Source of the DNA: Bacillota bacterium
GTDB lineage: Bacteria; Bacillota; Clostridia; Acetivibrionales; DTU013
Direction: 5' to 3'
Assembly (NCBI GenBank): GCA_023409735.1
Contig: JAEYRB010000051.1
Coordinates: forward strand, 12,802 to 76,801
Length of the DNA stretch: 64,000 nucleotides
Notes under the pieces: model-generated
What the model was told of the DNA's origin: nothing
Seen by the model: only the letters and a program-made list of their open reading frames with translations
Databases searched by the model: none
Shown: positions 52,290 through 62,596 of the stretch, one piece after another
Layout of the letters: the number at the start of each line of letters is the position of its first letter
How positions within the stretch are numbered: position 1 is the stretch's first letter
Made by a program: the position numbers and the translations under genes

Positions 52290-53432
52290 ATGAAAAGGAC
52301 AATTTCTGTTTTAGGCTCTACAGGCTCTATAGGAGTGCAGACACTTGAAGCGGCCAAAAATCTAAATATAGATATATGTGCTTTGACTGCCAACAGAAAC
52401 ATAGATTTACTTGAACAACAGGCTCGAATATTCAGGCCAAAGCTTATTTCCGTAGGAAGCAGCAGTGATGCCATAGAGATAAAAAAAAGACTTGCCGGGC
52501 ATAACATAGAGATAATGTATGGACTTGAAGGATTAAAGACTGCAGCGACGATGGAGAGTGCCAATACTATTGTTGTGTCCATCGTAGGTATAGCAGGCTT
52601 GATCCCTACAATGGAGGCAATACTAAGCGGTAAGAATATCGCTCTTGCAAATAAGGAAACGCTTGTTACAGCGGGAAGTATTATTATGTCAGAGGCTGAA
52701 AGGCTTGGAGTAAATATATTTCCCATTGACAGTGAGCATTCTGCCATATTCCAGTGCCTTGCGGCAAACAGAAGGGAAGACGCAAAAAGGATCCTGCTAA
52801 CTGCATCCGGTGGCCCGTTCAGGGGCATGAGCAAAAGAGAGCTTGTTGACGTAACAGCCAGTCAGGCACTTCAGCACCCGAACTGGTCCATGGGAAATAA
52901 AATCACTATAGACAGTGCTACACTTATGAATAAGGGATTAGAAGTAATTGAGGCAAGATGGTTATTTGATTTCGAGCCTGAAAGGATTAAGGTAGTAGTT
53001 CACCCTCAAAGCATTATCCACTCAATGGTTGAATATGTAGATGGTTCCATTATTGCGCAGCTTGGTCCTCCGGATATGCGTATCCCGATCCAGCTGGCTC
53101 TGACATGGCCGGAGAGGTCATTTAACAGCTTTTCAAGGCTTGATCTTTTCAGCTGTGGAAGCCTTACCTTTGAAGAGCCCGACATCGATACCTTTGGCTG
53201 CCTGAGACTGGCATTTGAGGCGTTAAAAGCAGGTGGCACAATGCCGGCTGTTATGAATGGCGCAAATGAAGCAGCTGTTGATCTATTCCTTAAAGGCAAA
53301 ATAAGCTTTTTAAGTATATCTGAGATAATTGAGAGGGTTATGTTGTCACATACTGTGAATACTATGCCATGTCTTGATGATATAATAGAAGCAGATAGAT
53401 GGGCAAGAGGAATGGTAGGAGGAAATATATGA
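52290..53432 (+). CDS. dxr: 1-deoxy-D-xylulose-5-phosphate reductoisomerase
   Basis: The second step of the non-mevalonate isoprenoid pathway: NADPH-dependent conversion of DXP to MEP. The 380-aa protein starts MKRTISVLGSTGSIGVQTLE (nucleotide fold). It has ALANKETLVTAG near residue 120, and the metal/substrate site SEHSAIFQCL and SGGPFRGMSKREL. AAGGAG precedes the ATG at 52290. The stop overlaps the rseP start by 4 bases. Confidence 0.96.
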   Translation: MKRTISVLGSTGSIGVQTLEAAKNLNIDICALTANRNIDLLEQQARIFRPKLISVGSSSDAIEIKKRLAGHNIEIMYGLEGLKTAATMESANTIVVSIVGIAGLIPTMEAILSGKNIALANKETLVTAGSIIMSEAERLGVNIFPIDSEHSAIFQCLAANRREDAKRILLTASGGPFRGMSKRELVDVTASQALQHPNWSMGNKITIDSATLMNKGLEVIEARWLFDFEPERIKVVVHPQSIIHSMVEYVDGSIIAQLGPPDMRIPIQLALTWPERSFNSFSRLDLFSCGSLTFEEPDIDTFGCLRLAFEALKAGGTMPAVMNGANEAAVDLFLKGKISFLSISEIIERVMLSHTVNTMPCLDDIIEADRWARGMVGGNI

Positions 53433-54724
53433 ATTTACTGCTTGCGATATTGGCTTTCAATATAATTGTTATAGTACACGAACTGGGACATTTTATAGCA
53501 GCCAAGAAAATGGGAATAAAGGTTCTGGAATTTTCATTGTTTGTAGGGCCTAAGCTATTCAGCTTTGAAAAAGGTGAGACTACTTATTCATTAAGGCTGT
53601 TCCCAATAATGGCATACGTTAAGATGGAGGGTGAAGAGGAAGACTCGGACAGTGAGAGAGCATTTTGTAATAAACCTAAATATGCAAGAGCACTTACAGC
53701 TTTTTGCGGGCCTTTTGCCAACCTTTTACTCGCGGCAGTACTGCTTACAGCATATTTCTCCATTGATGGTTATTCTACCACAAGGATAAGCCAGATAGCT
53801 GATGGTGCGCCTGCTGCGGAGGCCGGAATACAGGAGGGTGACAAAATTGTTTCATATGATGGTAAAAAGGTATATATGCCTCTTGATATGATTCAGTTTT
53901 TATATGTCTCAAAGGGTGTTCCAGCAAAGGTCGAGTATGTAAGAAACGAGTCCGGAGAGAACAAGCTTTATACTACAACTATCCGGCCGGAGAAAATCGA
54001 AGCAAAGGTAAGGCCAATGCTTGGTGTCACTCTCAGTGATGATGGATCAAGTACCATTTCCGGTCTGTCACAAGGGTATCCTGCTGAGAAAGCAGGCTTG
54101 AGGGCAGGGGACAGAGTTATTCGGCTTAACGACACAGACATAAAAACATCAGATGAATTAATAAAATTTATTGCAGACAATGGCATAAAGCCCGTAGAGG
54201 TAACAGTCCAGAGGGGTGATTCTGTTGTAACAACTGAAATGACCCCGGTTGAAACGAAGACAGAGGAATCCTTTAATGTAGGGTTAGCATTCGAATATAC
54301 GAAGGGCAGTGTACTGGATTCACTTGGCCAATCAGCTGTATTTACCTACTCGATCGTAAGGAGTACTGCGTACAGCCTGGGCTGGCTGATCACAGGAAAA
54401 GCCAGACTTAACGAGATGATGGGGCCAATAGGGATGGTTGAAACTATTAGTACAGCAGTCAAACAGGCACCCAATTATATGGAGATGCTGCTTTATCTTA
54501 TGTATATAACATCACTGCTCAGTATAGCAATAGGAGCAACTAACCTGATTCCGTTTCCTATGCTTGACGGCGGAAGGCTCCTGCTCATAGGAGTTGAGGC
54601 TGTACGAGGAAAGCCCATAAGCAGAGATAAGGAAGCATATATATCAATGGTTGGGTTTGTACTGATCATTTTGCTTGGAATTTATGCCGCCTATAATGAT
54701 ATAATGAGAATTGTTTCAGGATAA
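53429..54724 (+). CDS. rseP: RIP metalloprotease RseP (site-2 protease)
   Basis: An intramembrane zinc protease of 431 aa. HELGH lies near residue 17 in the first transmembrane helix. The LDG zinc motif is in PFPMLDGGRLLL near 380. Two PDZ-like repeats occupy the middle (GAPAAEAGIQEGDKIVSYDG and GYPAEKAGLRAGDRVIRLND); Bacillus RasP has one. I chose the ATG at 53429 (GGAGG upstream), which overlaps dxr in an ATGA. Substrates are usually anti-sigma factors and signal peptides. Confidence 0.93.
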   Translation: MNLLLAILAFNIIVIVHELGHFIAAKKMGIKVLEFSLFVGPKLFSFEKGETTYSLRLFPIMAYVKMEGEEEDSDSERAFCNKPKYARALTAFCGPFANLLLAAVLLTAYFSIDGYSTTRISQIADGAPAAEAGIQEGDKIVSYDGKKVYMPLDMIQFLYVSKGVPAKVEYVRNESGENKLYTTTIRPEKIEAKVRPMLGVTLSDDGSSTISGLSQGYPAEKAGLRAGDRVIRLNDTDIKTSDELIKFIADNGIKPVEVTVQRGDSVVTTEMTPVETKTEESFNVGLAFEYTKGSVLDSLGQSAVFTYSIVRSTAYSLGWLITGKARLNEMMGPIGMVETISTAVKQAPNYMEMLLYLMYITSLLSIAIGATNLIPFPMLDGGRLLLIGVEAVRGKPISRDKEAYISMVGFVLIILLGIYAAYNDIMRIVSG

Positions 54725-54854
54725 AGAATTATTTGAGATATTATACTGCCGGGTTAAGTATATTGCTAAATGCTTAATATAACAGGGATATCTGACATGA
54801 AAAGTGTAATGCTGCTTTTAAAGAAAATATTATGATATTCAACAGGGGTTAATT

Positions 54855-55916
54855 ATGGAGAGTGCCTATTTACGAAAAAAAACAAAAAAAATAAAGGTCG
54901 GCGATATTTTTATCGGCTCAGACGCACCAATATCAGTGCAGTCAATGACTAACACTGATACAAGAAATGTCAGGGCAACTGTTGATCAGATCAAAAGACT
55001 AGAGGAAGCAGACTGCGACATAGTGAGGGTAGCAGTTCCTGATATGGAGGCAGCTCAGGCTATTAAAGATATAAAAAAGGCTATAGAATTGCCTCTTGTC
55101 GCAGATATACATTTTGACTATAGATTGGCGATCGAATCTATTAAGAACGGTGTTGATAAAATAAGGCTGAATCCGGGAAACATCGGCAGCGTAGAGCATG
55201 TGAGGACTGTTGTAGAAGCGGCAAAGCCAAGAGGGATACCTATTAGAATAGGAGTGAATTCAGGCTCTGTTGAAAAGCAGATACTGGATAAATACGGCAA
55301 AGTTACAGCTGAGGGGATGGTCGAAAGTGCTTTAGGACATGCACGGATACTTGAAGCTTTAGACTACGGTGATATTGCCTTTTCTATTAAAGCGTCAAGT
55401 GTACCTATGACTATTGAAGCTTACCGTATTATGTCACAGAGAACAGATTATCCTTTACATATAGGGGTTACAGAGGCAGGAACTACATTTGCCGGTACTG
55501 TTAAGTCGGCGGCTGGGCTTGGTGCTCTTCTCTCAGAGGGAATAGGGGATACCTTGAGGGTATCACTGACAGGAGATCCGGTTGATGAGGTAAGAGTTGG
55601 AATAGAAATTCTAAAAGCCTTCGGCCTTAGGAAAGCCGGCATTGAGTTTGTATCCTGTCCCACATGCGGCCGAACGAGGATCGATTTGATAAAGGTTGCA
55701 GAGGAAGTAGAGAGAAGACTTGTCGGCTGTGATAAGCAGATAAAGGTGGCTGTAATGGGCTGCGCTGTCAACGGACCCGGCGAAGCCCGCGAGGCTGATA
55801 TAGGCATCGCCGGAGGAGACGGAGATGCACTGTTATTTAAGAAGGGCAAGATCATAAAAAAGCTTTCACAGGATAGAATTGTGGATGAGCTAATTGCAGA
55901 GATAGAAAAAATGTAG
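54855..55916 (+). CDS. ispG: 4-hydroxy-3-methylbut-2-en-1-yl diphosphate synthase
   Basis: A 4Fe-4S enzyme of the non-mevalonate pathway, 353 aa. The TIM-barrel part starts IKVGDIFIGSDAPISVQSMT. The cluster ligands are in SCPTCGRTRIDL near residue 270 and MGCAVNGPGEAREADIG near 298. CAGGGGTTAATT precedes the ATG at 54855. With uppS and dxr nearby, three isoprenoid steps are clustered here. Confidence 0.96.
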   Translation: MESAYLRKKTKKIKVGDIFIGSDAPISVQSMTNTDTRNVRATVDQIKRLEEADCDIVRVAVPDMEAAQAIKDIKKAIELPLVADIHFDYRLAIESIKNGVDKIRLNPGNIGSVEHVRTVVEAAKPRGIPIRIGVNSGSVEKQILDKYGKVTAEGMVESALGHARILEALDYGDIAFSIKASSVPMTIEAYRIMSQRTDYPLHIGVTEAGTTFAGTVKSAAGLGALLSEGIGDTLRVSLTGDPVDEVRVGIEILKAFGLRKAGIEFVSCPTCGRTRIDLIKVAEEVERRLVGCDKQIKVAVMGCAVNGPGEAREADIGIAGGDGDALLFKKGKIIKKLSQDRIVDELIAEIEKM

Positions 55917-56024
55917 ATTATAAAGGATATCTGCAGCGTTTTCACAGTGCAAATTCCTGCATAATTGTTTATTGCGTTGCCTAAGGGGCTACAGCTATTA
56001 CTTTTTTATTCAAGGGGCTTACAA

Positions 56025-59000
56025 ATGTCAAATCAGGTTGTAAAAAAAAGCTTTGTCGAAGCATTTCCGGGACTGAAGCTTGGAGATGAGGTTCTTGATT
56101 TCTTTAAAAAGGTTGAAATAATCAGCTTGGGTGTTTTCAAAAAAACCGGCAAGCTGATAATAAAAGCTTCTTCATCACAGCTTATTCCGGCAGCTTATAT
56201 TGCGCAGGTCGAAGAGGCTGTTTCACAGGCATATTCACTGACTGTTGAAATAAAGCTCAGCTTCAGGACAGACCTATCGCTTGAAGAAGTACTATCTCAA
56301 TACTGGGACAGCATTATATATAGTCTGAACTCCACCGTGGCATTAAGCCGTGGTATTCTAAACGGTTGTGAATGGGAGCTTGAGGAAGACAACAGTATCA
56401 TTATCACACTGGCAACATTAGGCAGCAGGATAATGAAGGAACACTCCTGTGACAGGATGATAGAGCAGGTATTATCGGACTCCTTCGGGCTTAAAGCCTC
56501 TGTAGATTTCAAAGACTGTGAGCTTAATGATGAGCTACGGGGAAAATACAATGAGTTTAAGGAAAGCCAGGAAGAAAAGCTGGAGGAACTCGCGATTGCA
56601 GAGGAAAAAGCTCAGCCCTCGGCAAAGAAAACAAGAAGGACTCAGACGGACGCTAATGACTCTCAGATAGTCGATATTATTCTAGGTAAGAATTTCAATG
56701 ATAGCATCATGAAAATGAATGATGTAACGCCTGATTCAGGAAGGGTCGCTATATGCGGAGATGTATTCAGTGTTGAATTCAGAGAAATACGGGGCAATAG
56801 ATATCTATGCTCATTTGATATAACAGACTATTCAAACTCCATAACTGTCAAATTTTTTGTCCAAAAGGACGACTACGAGCTTAGAGCCGAGCAAATCAAG
56901 GCAGGTCTTAACTTCAAGGTCAGAGGAGAGGCTCAATTCGATAAGTACTCAAAAGAGCTAGCAGTTATGGCAACAGATATCCTGCAGCTTTTAAAGCATG
57001 AAAAAACAGATGATGCAGAGGTTAAGCGTGTGGAGCTTCATATGCATACGCAGATGAGCGCCATGGACGCCGTAACAACTGCAACTGATCTTATAAAAAG
57101 AGCTGCTAAGTGGGGGCACAAAGCAGTGGCTATTACAGACCACGGAGTGGTACAGGCTTATCCTGAGGCCTATAGCGCCAGTAAGAAAAACAATATTAAA
57201 ATTATATATGGCGTAGAGTGCTATCTTTTAGATACTGAACCTCCCGTTGTATATAAGAATTTTGATATGTCAGATAGCTATCCGATCGATGGCGGCTTTG
57301 TTGTATTCGATATTGAAACGACCGGACTTCATGCCGAGCAGGATAAAATAACAGAAATAGGCGCTGTAAAGATAATTGACGGAATAATTGCAGAGACCTT
57401 CAGCACATTTGTAAATCCAGGGATACCTATACCTGAGTTTATTACAAAGCTAACCGGCATAACAGATGCCATGGTTGCAGATGCTCCGGACATTACCAAA
57501 GCATTGGAGGACTTTCTTGCGTTTGTGGGTGATATGCCTGTAGTAGCTCATAATGCTTCATTTGATACAGGTTTTATCAGGATTAACGCCAGAAGTCTGA
57601 ACAGAAAATTCAGCAATATTATTATTGACACACTCCAGCTGAGCAGAAATATGTTCCCAAAGCTGGGTAAGTACAAGCTTGATATAGTGGCAAAGCATCT
57701 GGGAGTCTCACTTGAGAATCATCACAGGGCAATAGATGATGCAAAGGCTTGTGCAGGTATATTTATGAAGTGCCTGGAAATCTTAAAAGATAAGGGAATT
57801 AAAACAATTGAAGAAATTGATGGTGCATTAACTGAAAATTTTGATTATAAAAAGGCCGAATCCTTTCATGCCATTATACTTGTAAAAAATAATGTAGGAC
57901 TTAAGAATCTTTATAAGATCATATCCGAGTCTCATCTCAACTACTTTTACAAGAGACCGAGAGTTCCTAAGAGCGTCCTGCATAAATACAGAGAAGGACT
58001 CATACTTGGTAGCGCATGTGAGGCAGGAGAGCTATATAAGGCTATAGTTAGGGGAAAGAGCAGGGAAGAGATAGAAAAGATAGCTAAATTCTATGATTAT
58101 CTTGAGATCCAGCCTCTGGCTAATAATGAATTTCTTGTATTAACCGGGCAGGTTTCCGGCAGGGAACAGCTTATTGAAATAAACAAGGAAATCATTGCAC
58201 TTGGAGAAAAGTTGAACAAGCCTGTTGTTGCAACCTGTGATGTACATTTTATGAATCCGGGCGATGAGGTATACAGGAGAATACTAATGGCTGGGCAGGG
58301 CTATTCAGATGCAGACAGGCAGCCGCCCCTCTATTTCAGGACAACGGCCGAAATGCTTGAGGAGTTCTCGTATCTCAGTAAGGAAGAGGCATATAAGGTA
58401 GTTGTGGAAAATACAAACCTTATTGCTGATATGACGGAGGCTGATATTGCTCCCATACCGCTTGGTACATATCCGCCCAACATTGAAGGCTCTGATCAGG
58501 AGATACAGGATATTGCCTATAAGAGGGCAAAGGAGATATATGGGGACCCTCTTCCGGAAATAGTGTCAAAAAGGCTTGAGAGAGAACTTAATTCTATTAT
58601 AAAAAATGGTTTCTCAGTCATGTATATATGCGCTCAGAAGCTTGTTGCAAAATCTAATTCAGACGGGTACATAGTCGGGTCAAGAGGATCAGTAGGCTCA
58701 TCCCTGACTGCCACAATGACAGGCATAACAGAAGTAAATCCTCTTCCGCCGCATTATGTCTGCAGTAAATGTAAGCATTCCGAATTCATAACTGATGGTT
58801 CCATTGGCTCCGGCTTTGACCTTCCGAACAAGCCGTGCCCAAATTGCGGCACGATGATGCGGGGAAACGGCCATGACATACCCTTTGAAACCTTCCTTGG
58901 CTTCGACGGGGACAAGGCTCCTGATATTGACCTTAACTTCTCAGGAGAATACCAGGCGCATGCTCATAAGTATACAGAGGTACTGTTCGGCAGAGGTAAC

Positions 59001-60341
59001 GTTTTCAAGGCAGGTACTATTGCATCGGTTGCAGAGAAAACGGCATACGGCTTTGTCAAAAAATATGTTGAGCAGAAAGGTATAACAGCAACAAACGCTG
59101 AAATTAACAGACTTGTTATCGGCTGTACAGGCATCAAGAGAACTACAGGACAGCACCCGGGCGGTATAATAGTAATTCCGGGGGGTTATGAGGTGGAGGA
59201 TTTCACGCCTGTTCAAAGGCCTGCAGATGATGTGAATTCTGATATTATTACAACACACTTTGATTTCCATTCACTTCACGACACTATACTAAAGCTTGAT
59301 ATTCTTGGGCATGATGACCCGACGATGATCAAATACCTTGAAGAGTTGACAGGTGTGAGCATATATGATGTACCTGTAAATGACGAAAAGGTAATGCAGC
59401 TATTCCTGACAACTGAGCCGCTGGGGATCACACCGAAGGATATCAACTGTGAGGTTGGCACATTTGCAATGCCTGAATTTGGGACAAGGTTTGTAAGACA
59501 GATGCTTTTGGATACCAAGCCCAAGACCTTTTCGGATCTCCTCCAGATAAGCGGTCTTTCCCATGGTACCAATGTATGGCTCAATAATGCGCAAGACCTT
59601 GTCAGAGACGGAATATGCAATATTTCAGAGGTTATTGGAACAAGAGATAACATCATGGTATATCTTATGTATAGAGGACTTAAACCTAAGAGCTCCTTCA
59701 AAATAATGGAGGATGTCCGTAAGGGCCGAGGGCTTAAGCCAGAATATGAAGAAGAGATGAAGGAGCATGACGTGCCTGAATGGTACATAGAGTCATGCAA
59801 GAAAATAAAATACATGTTCCCAAAGGCCCATGCCGCAGCATATGTACTGACTGCAATGAGGATCGGTTGGTTTAAGGTGTATCACCCCATGGCTTTTTAT
59901 ACAACATATTTTACTGTAAGGGCAGACGAATTTGATGCTACTCTTATGGCGAATGGCCGTGAACGTGTTCAAAACAAGATACAAGAGCTGGAAAAGCTGG
60001 GTAATAGTATTTCAGCTAAGGATAAGAATGTGCTAACGATCCTTGAGGTTACAAATGAGATGTATGCAAGAGGAATCAGCTTTCTGCCAATTGATATATA
60101 TAAATCAGATGCAACCAAGTTCCAGATGACAGATGAGGGTATACGCCCTCCGCTTAATTCGCTGCAGGGCCTTGGTACATCTGCTGCAAATGCTATTACG
60201 GAAGCAAGGGAGCAGGGAGAATTTATGTCAATTGAGGATCTACGAAGCAGAGCAAAGGCCAGCAAGTCTGTTATAGAGATATTGCAGCAAAACGGATGCC
60301 TTAAGGGTATTCCCGAAAGCAGCCAATTGAGCTTCTTCTAG
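56025..60341 (+). CDS. polC: DNA polymerase III PolC (Gram-positive type)
   Basis: The main replicative polymerase of Firmicutes, 1438 aa. In order: an N-terminal domain, an OB fold (VFSVEFREIRGNRYLCSFDI), a PHP domain (ELHMHTQMSAMDAV near residue 337) with an inserted DEDD exonuclease (VVFDIETTGLHAEQDKITEI near 429), a zinc knuckle (CSKC ... CPNCGT near 912-945), the polymerase core (DKAPDIDLNFSGEY near 964) and the C-terminal duplex-binding part. I chose the ATG at 56025 (AAGGGGC upstream). An ATG-like start at 55965 adds 20 residues without a site. It works with DnaE, encoded at 13 kb. Confidence 0.97.
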   Translation: MSNQVVKKSFVEAFPGLKLGDEVLDFFKKVEIISLGVFKKTGKLIIKASSSQLIPAAYIAQVEEAVSQAYSLTVEIKLSFRTDLSLEEVLSQYWDSIIYSLNSTVALSRGILNGCEWELEEDNSIIITLATLGSRIMKEHSCDRMIEQVLSDSFGLKASVDFKDCELNDELRGKYNEFKESQEEKLEELAIAEEKAQPSAKKTRRTQTDANDSQIVDIILGKNFNDSIMKMNDVTPDSGRVAICGDVFSVEFREIRGNRYLCSFDITDYSNSITVKFFVQKDDYELRAEQIKAGLNFKVRGEAQFDKYSKELAVMATDILQLLKHEKTDDAEVKRVELHMHTQMSAMDAVTTATDLIKRAAKWGHKAVAITDHGVVQAYPEAYSASKKNNIKIIYGVECYLLDTEPPVVYKNFDMSDSYPIDGGFVVFDIETTGLHAEQDKITEIGAVKIIDGIIAETFSTFVNPGIPIPEFITKLTGITDAMVADAPDITKALEDFLAFVGDMPVVAHNASFDTGFIRINARSLNRKFSNIIIDTLQLSRNMFPKLGKYKLDIVAKHLGVSLENHHRAIDDAKACAGIFMKCLEILKDKGIKTIEEIDGALTENFDYKKAESFHAIILVKNNVGLKNLYKIISESHLNYFYKRPRVPKSVLHKYREGLILGSACEAGELYKAIVRGKSREEIEKIAKFYDYLEIQPLANNEFLVLTGQVSGREQLIEINKEIIALGEKLNKPVVATCDVHFMNPGDEVYRRILMAGQGYSDADRQPPLYFRTTAEMLEEFSYLSKEEAYKVVVENTNLIADMTEADIAPIPLGTYPPNIEGSDQEIQDIAYKRAKEIYGDPLPEIVSKRLERELNSIIKNGFSVMYICAQKLVAKSNSDGYIVGSRGSVGSSLTATMTGITEVNPLPPHYVCSKCKHSEFITDGSIGSGFDLPNKPCPNCGTMMRGNGHDIPFETFLGFDGDKAPDIDLNFSGEYQAHAHKYTEVLFGRGNVFKAGTIASVAEKTAYGFVKKYVEQKGITATNAEINRLVIGCTGIKRTTGQHPGGIIVIPGGYEVEDFTPVQRPADDVNSDIITTHFDFHSLHDTILKLDILGHDDPTMIKYLEELTGVSIYDVPVNDEKVMQLFLTTEPLGITPKDINCEVGTFAMPEFGTRFVRQMLLDTKPKTFSDLLQISGLSHGTNVWLNNAQDLVRDGICNISEVIGTRDNIMVYLMYRGLKPKSSFKIMEDVRKGRGLKPEYEEEMKEHDVPEWYIESCKKIKYMFPKAHAAAYVLTAMRIGWFKVYHPMAFYTTYFTVRADEFDATLMANGRERVQNKIQELEKLGNSISAKDKNVLTILEVTNEMYARGISFLPIDIYKSDATKFQMTDEGIRPPLNSLQGLGTSAANAITEAREQGEFMSIEDLRSRAKASKSVIEILQQNGCLKGIPESSQLSFF

Positions 60342-60495
60342 GATATATAGTGAACAACAAACTATTAAGGCTGTATTAACCTTCAGCTTGGTTATAACAC
60401 AAGGCGAAACACAGTATAGAATACAAGTTGGGGCGTAAGCTGTAATACTGTAATTCGTCAAGTGTACAAAAATGTGCATTTTAGTAAATAAATTA

Positions 60496-60524
60496 TTGAT
60501 AAATACAGACAATAATGTTATAAT
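60496..60524 (+). promoter_or_regulatory. Promoter of the rimP-nusA-infB operon
   Basis: TTGATA at 60496-60501 and a perfect TATAAT at 60519-60524 with a 17-base spacer. Transcription should start near 60531, upstream of a strong hairpin. Confidence 0.8.
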
Positions 60525-60556
60525 ACAACTTGGACTTGAGTATATGTTTTTTTGGA

Positions 60557-60590
60557 AAAGAGTGGGTCGACCCCACTCTTTGTCTTTAGA
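60557..60590 (+). promoter_or_regulatory. Leader hairpin of the rimP-nusA operon, possible attenuator
   Basis: A perfect 10-bp stem AAAGAGTGGG/CCCACTCTTT with a 5-base loop is followed by TTGTCTTT. It lies about 26 bases into the transcript and 45 bases before rimP. It looks like a weak intrinsic terminator, which would make the operon subject to attenuation, perhaps by NusA itself; that is inference. Confidence 0.5.
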
Positions 60591-60634
60591 TAGATGTTTT
60601 GCTATTTGTTATGAAAGGAATGATAGCTTTAAAG

Positions 60635-61096
60635 ATGGCTAAAAGAAAAGTAGAGGATATAGTCAGCGACCTTGCAGAGCCCATTGCCGAGGCGCTTTCT
60701 TATGAACTTGTAGATGTAGAGTTTTTAAAAGAAGGCGCCAACTGGTATCTTCGGGTATATATTGATAAGCCGGGTGGAATCGTTATTGATGATTGCCAGG
60801 CTGTAAGCGAGCAATTGAGCGATAAGCTGGACGAAGCTGACCCGATAAAGCAAAGTTACATTCTGGAGGTCTCATCTCCAGGCGAAAGGCCGCTTAAAAA
60901 AGAGAGGGATTTTGAACGCTTCAAGGGTGAGATAGTAGAGGTAAAGCTATATCAGCCATTAAACGGGAAAAAGGTATATGAAGGTGAATTACTTGGTTTA
61001 ATAGATGACAAAGTGAATATAAAAACTGATGAAGGCGCCACTATGAGCTTTGATAAAAAGGATACTGCTTTGGTCAGGCGAATCATAAGGTTTTAG
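60635..61096 (+). CDS. rimP: Ribosome maturation factor RimP
   Basis: It is needed for 30S subunit assembly. About 153 aa, starting MAKRKVEDIVSDLAEPIAEA, with the diagnostic EVSSPGERPLKKERDFERF near residue 80 and the C-terminal SH3-like part. Three ATGs (60611, 60620, 60635) are possible and an AAAGGA site overlaps the first two. I chose 60635 by similarity of the N-terminus to relatives, so the start is uncertain. It is 10 bases before nusA. Confidence 0.92.
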   Translation: MAKRKVEDIVSDLAEPIAEALSYELVDVEFLKEGANWYLRVYIDKPGGIVIDDCQAVSEQLSDKLDEADPIKQSYILEVSSPGERPLKKERDFERFKGEIVEVKLYQPLNGKKVYEGELLGLIDDKVNIKTDEGATMSFDKKDTALVRRIIRF

Positions 61097-61106
61097 GAGG
61101 AAAATT

Positions 61107-62303
61107 ATGAGTGCGGAATTAATTCAGGCATTGGAAGCGTTAGAAAAAGAAAAGGGTATAGAGAAGGAAGTGCTGATCGAAGCAATTGAAGCTGCGCTTA
61201 TTTCTGCATACAAAAGGAATTTTGGCTCTACGCAAAATGTGAAGATCATTATTGATCCTAAAACAGGTGATGTTAAGGTATATGCTTTAAAAAAGGTATC
61301 ATCTGTACCTGATAGTGATATGGGAGATATTTCCCTTGAAGAGGCAAGAAAAATTGACGCAAAATATGAAGAGGATGATATAGTAGAGATAGAGGTAACA
61401 CCTAGAAAGTTCGGCAGGATCGCGGCACAAACTGCGAAACAGGTCGTTATGCAGAGAATTCGCGAGGCAGAGCGTGATATTATCTTTGACGAATTCTATA
61501 ACAAAGAGGGAGATATTGTTACAGGTATCATCCAAAGAAATGAAAGAAAAAACATTATTATAGATCTGGGTAAAACGGAAGCGGTCATTACACCGTCAGA
61601 ACAGACTCCTGGTGAGGAATACAGGTTTAATGACAGAATCAAAACATATATCGTTGAGGTTAAGAAAACCACAAAGGGGCCTCAAATAGTCGTTTCCAGA
61701 ACTCATCCAGGCCTGGTAAAGAGGCTTTTTGAGCTTGAGGTTCCAGAAATACATGATGGAACGGTAGAAATCAGGAGTATTTCCAGGGAACCGGGTTCCA
61801 GGACAAAGATCGCTGTATATTCCAAAGACCCTAATGTAGACCCTGTAGGTGCATGCGTAGGTCAGAAGGGTACAAGGGTTCAGGCAATAGTAGATGAACT
61901 CAGAGGGGAAAAGATAGATATCATTAAATGGAGCAGTAATCCTGAAGAATATATTTCAAGCAGCCTGAGCCCGGCTAAGGTAGTAAGGGTGGATGCTGAT
62001 GAGGAGGAAAGAGCAGCCAGGGTTATAGTACCGGATTTCCAGCTTTCTCTTGCTATTGGGAAAGAAGGTCAGAACGCCAGACTTGCTGCGAAACTGACCG
62101 GATGGAAGATTGATATAAAGAGCGAATCACAGTTAAGAGCTTCTATTGAGCAGCAGATGTTCAATATGGATAGCTATAATGACAATGAAGCTCAAGAAAA
62201 GAATGAAATTAGGAACATTGCTGCTGGACTATTTTTGGATGAACCGGAAATAGATGATGAGGATACAGATACTTCAGTAGAAACGGAGAACTCGGACGAG
62301 TGA
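61107..62303 (+). CDS. nusA: Transcription termination/antitermination factor NusA
   Basis: It binds RNA polymerase and nascent RNA and modulates pausing and termination. 398 aa: the N-terminal polymerase-binding domain (AELIQALEALEKEKGIEKE), S1 domain (EGDIVTGIIQRNERKNIIID near residue 133), then KH1 (DPVGACVGQKGTRVQAIV) and KH2 (LAIGKEGQNARLAAKLTGW). The C-terminus is a short acidic tail, as in other Firmicutes that lack the extra repeats of enterobacteria. GGAGG precedes the ATG. Confidence 0.96.
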   Translation: MSAELIQALEALEKEKGIEKEVLIEAIEAALISAYKRNFGSTQNVKIIIDPKTGDVKVYALKKVSSVPDSDMGDISLEEARKIDAKYEEDDIVEIEVTPRKFGRIAAQTAKQVVMQRIREAERDIIFDEFYNKEGDIVTGIIQRNERKNIIIDLGKTEAVITPSEQTPGEEYRFNDRIKTYIVEVKKTTKGPQIVVSRTHPGLVKRLFELEVPEIHDGTVEIRSISREPGSRTKIAVYSKDPNVDPVGACVGQKGTRVQAIVDELRGEKIDIIKWSSNPEEYISSSLSPAKVVRVDADEEERAARVIVPDFQLSLAIGKEGQNARLAAKLTGWKIDIKSESQLRASIEQQMFNMDSYNDNEAQEKNEIRNIAAGLFLDEPEIDDEDTDTSVETENSDE

Positions 62304-62323
62304 TCAGAATGGGGTGAACGTCC

Positions 62324-62596
62324 TTGAAACAGAAAAAGGTACCCTTAAGAATGTGCCTTGGGTGTCAGGAAATGAAGCCTAAAAAGGAACTGATAAGGAT
62401 AGTAAGAGATAAGGAAGGCAGCACAAGCGTTGATTTTACCGGAAAGAAAGCCGGAAGAGGAGCGTATATCTGCAAAAGTATAGAATGTTTAGAAAAGGCA
62501 AAAAAGGGTAAAAGACTTGAAAAAGCATTTGAAGCCCGGATCGATGAAAGTGTATATGATGCTATGAAGGAGCAATTGGAGGGAAATAATGGTTGA
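62324..62596 (+). CDS. rnpM: RNase P modulator RnpM (YlxR)
   Basis: A 90-aa RNA-binding protein, formerly YlxR. In B. subtilis it binds RNase P RNA and modulates its activity. The motif RMCLGCQEMKPKKELIRIV and the GRGAYICKSIECLEKAKKG region are diagnostic. The TTG at 62324 follows GGGGTGAACG. Its end overlaps the next gene by 8 bases, as is usual in the nusA-infB operon. Confidence 0.9.
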   Translation: MKQKKVPLRMCLGCQEMKPKKELIRIVRDKEGSTSVDFTGKKAGRGAYICKSIECLEKAKKGKRLEKAFEARIDESVYDAMKEQLEGNNG

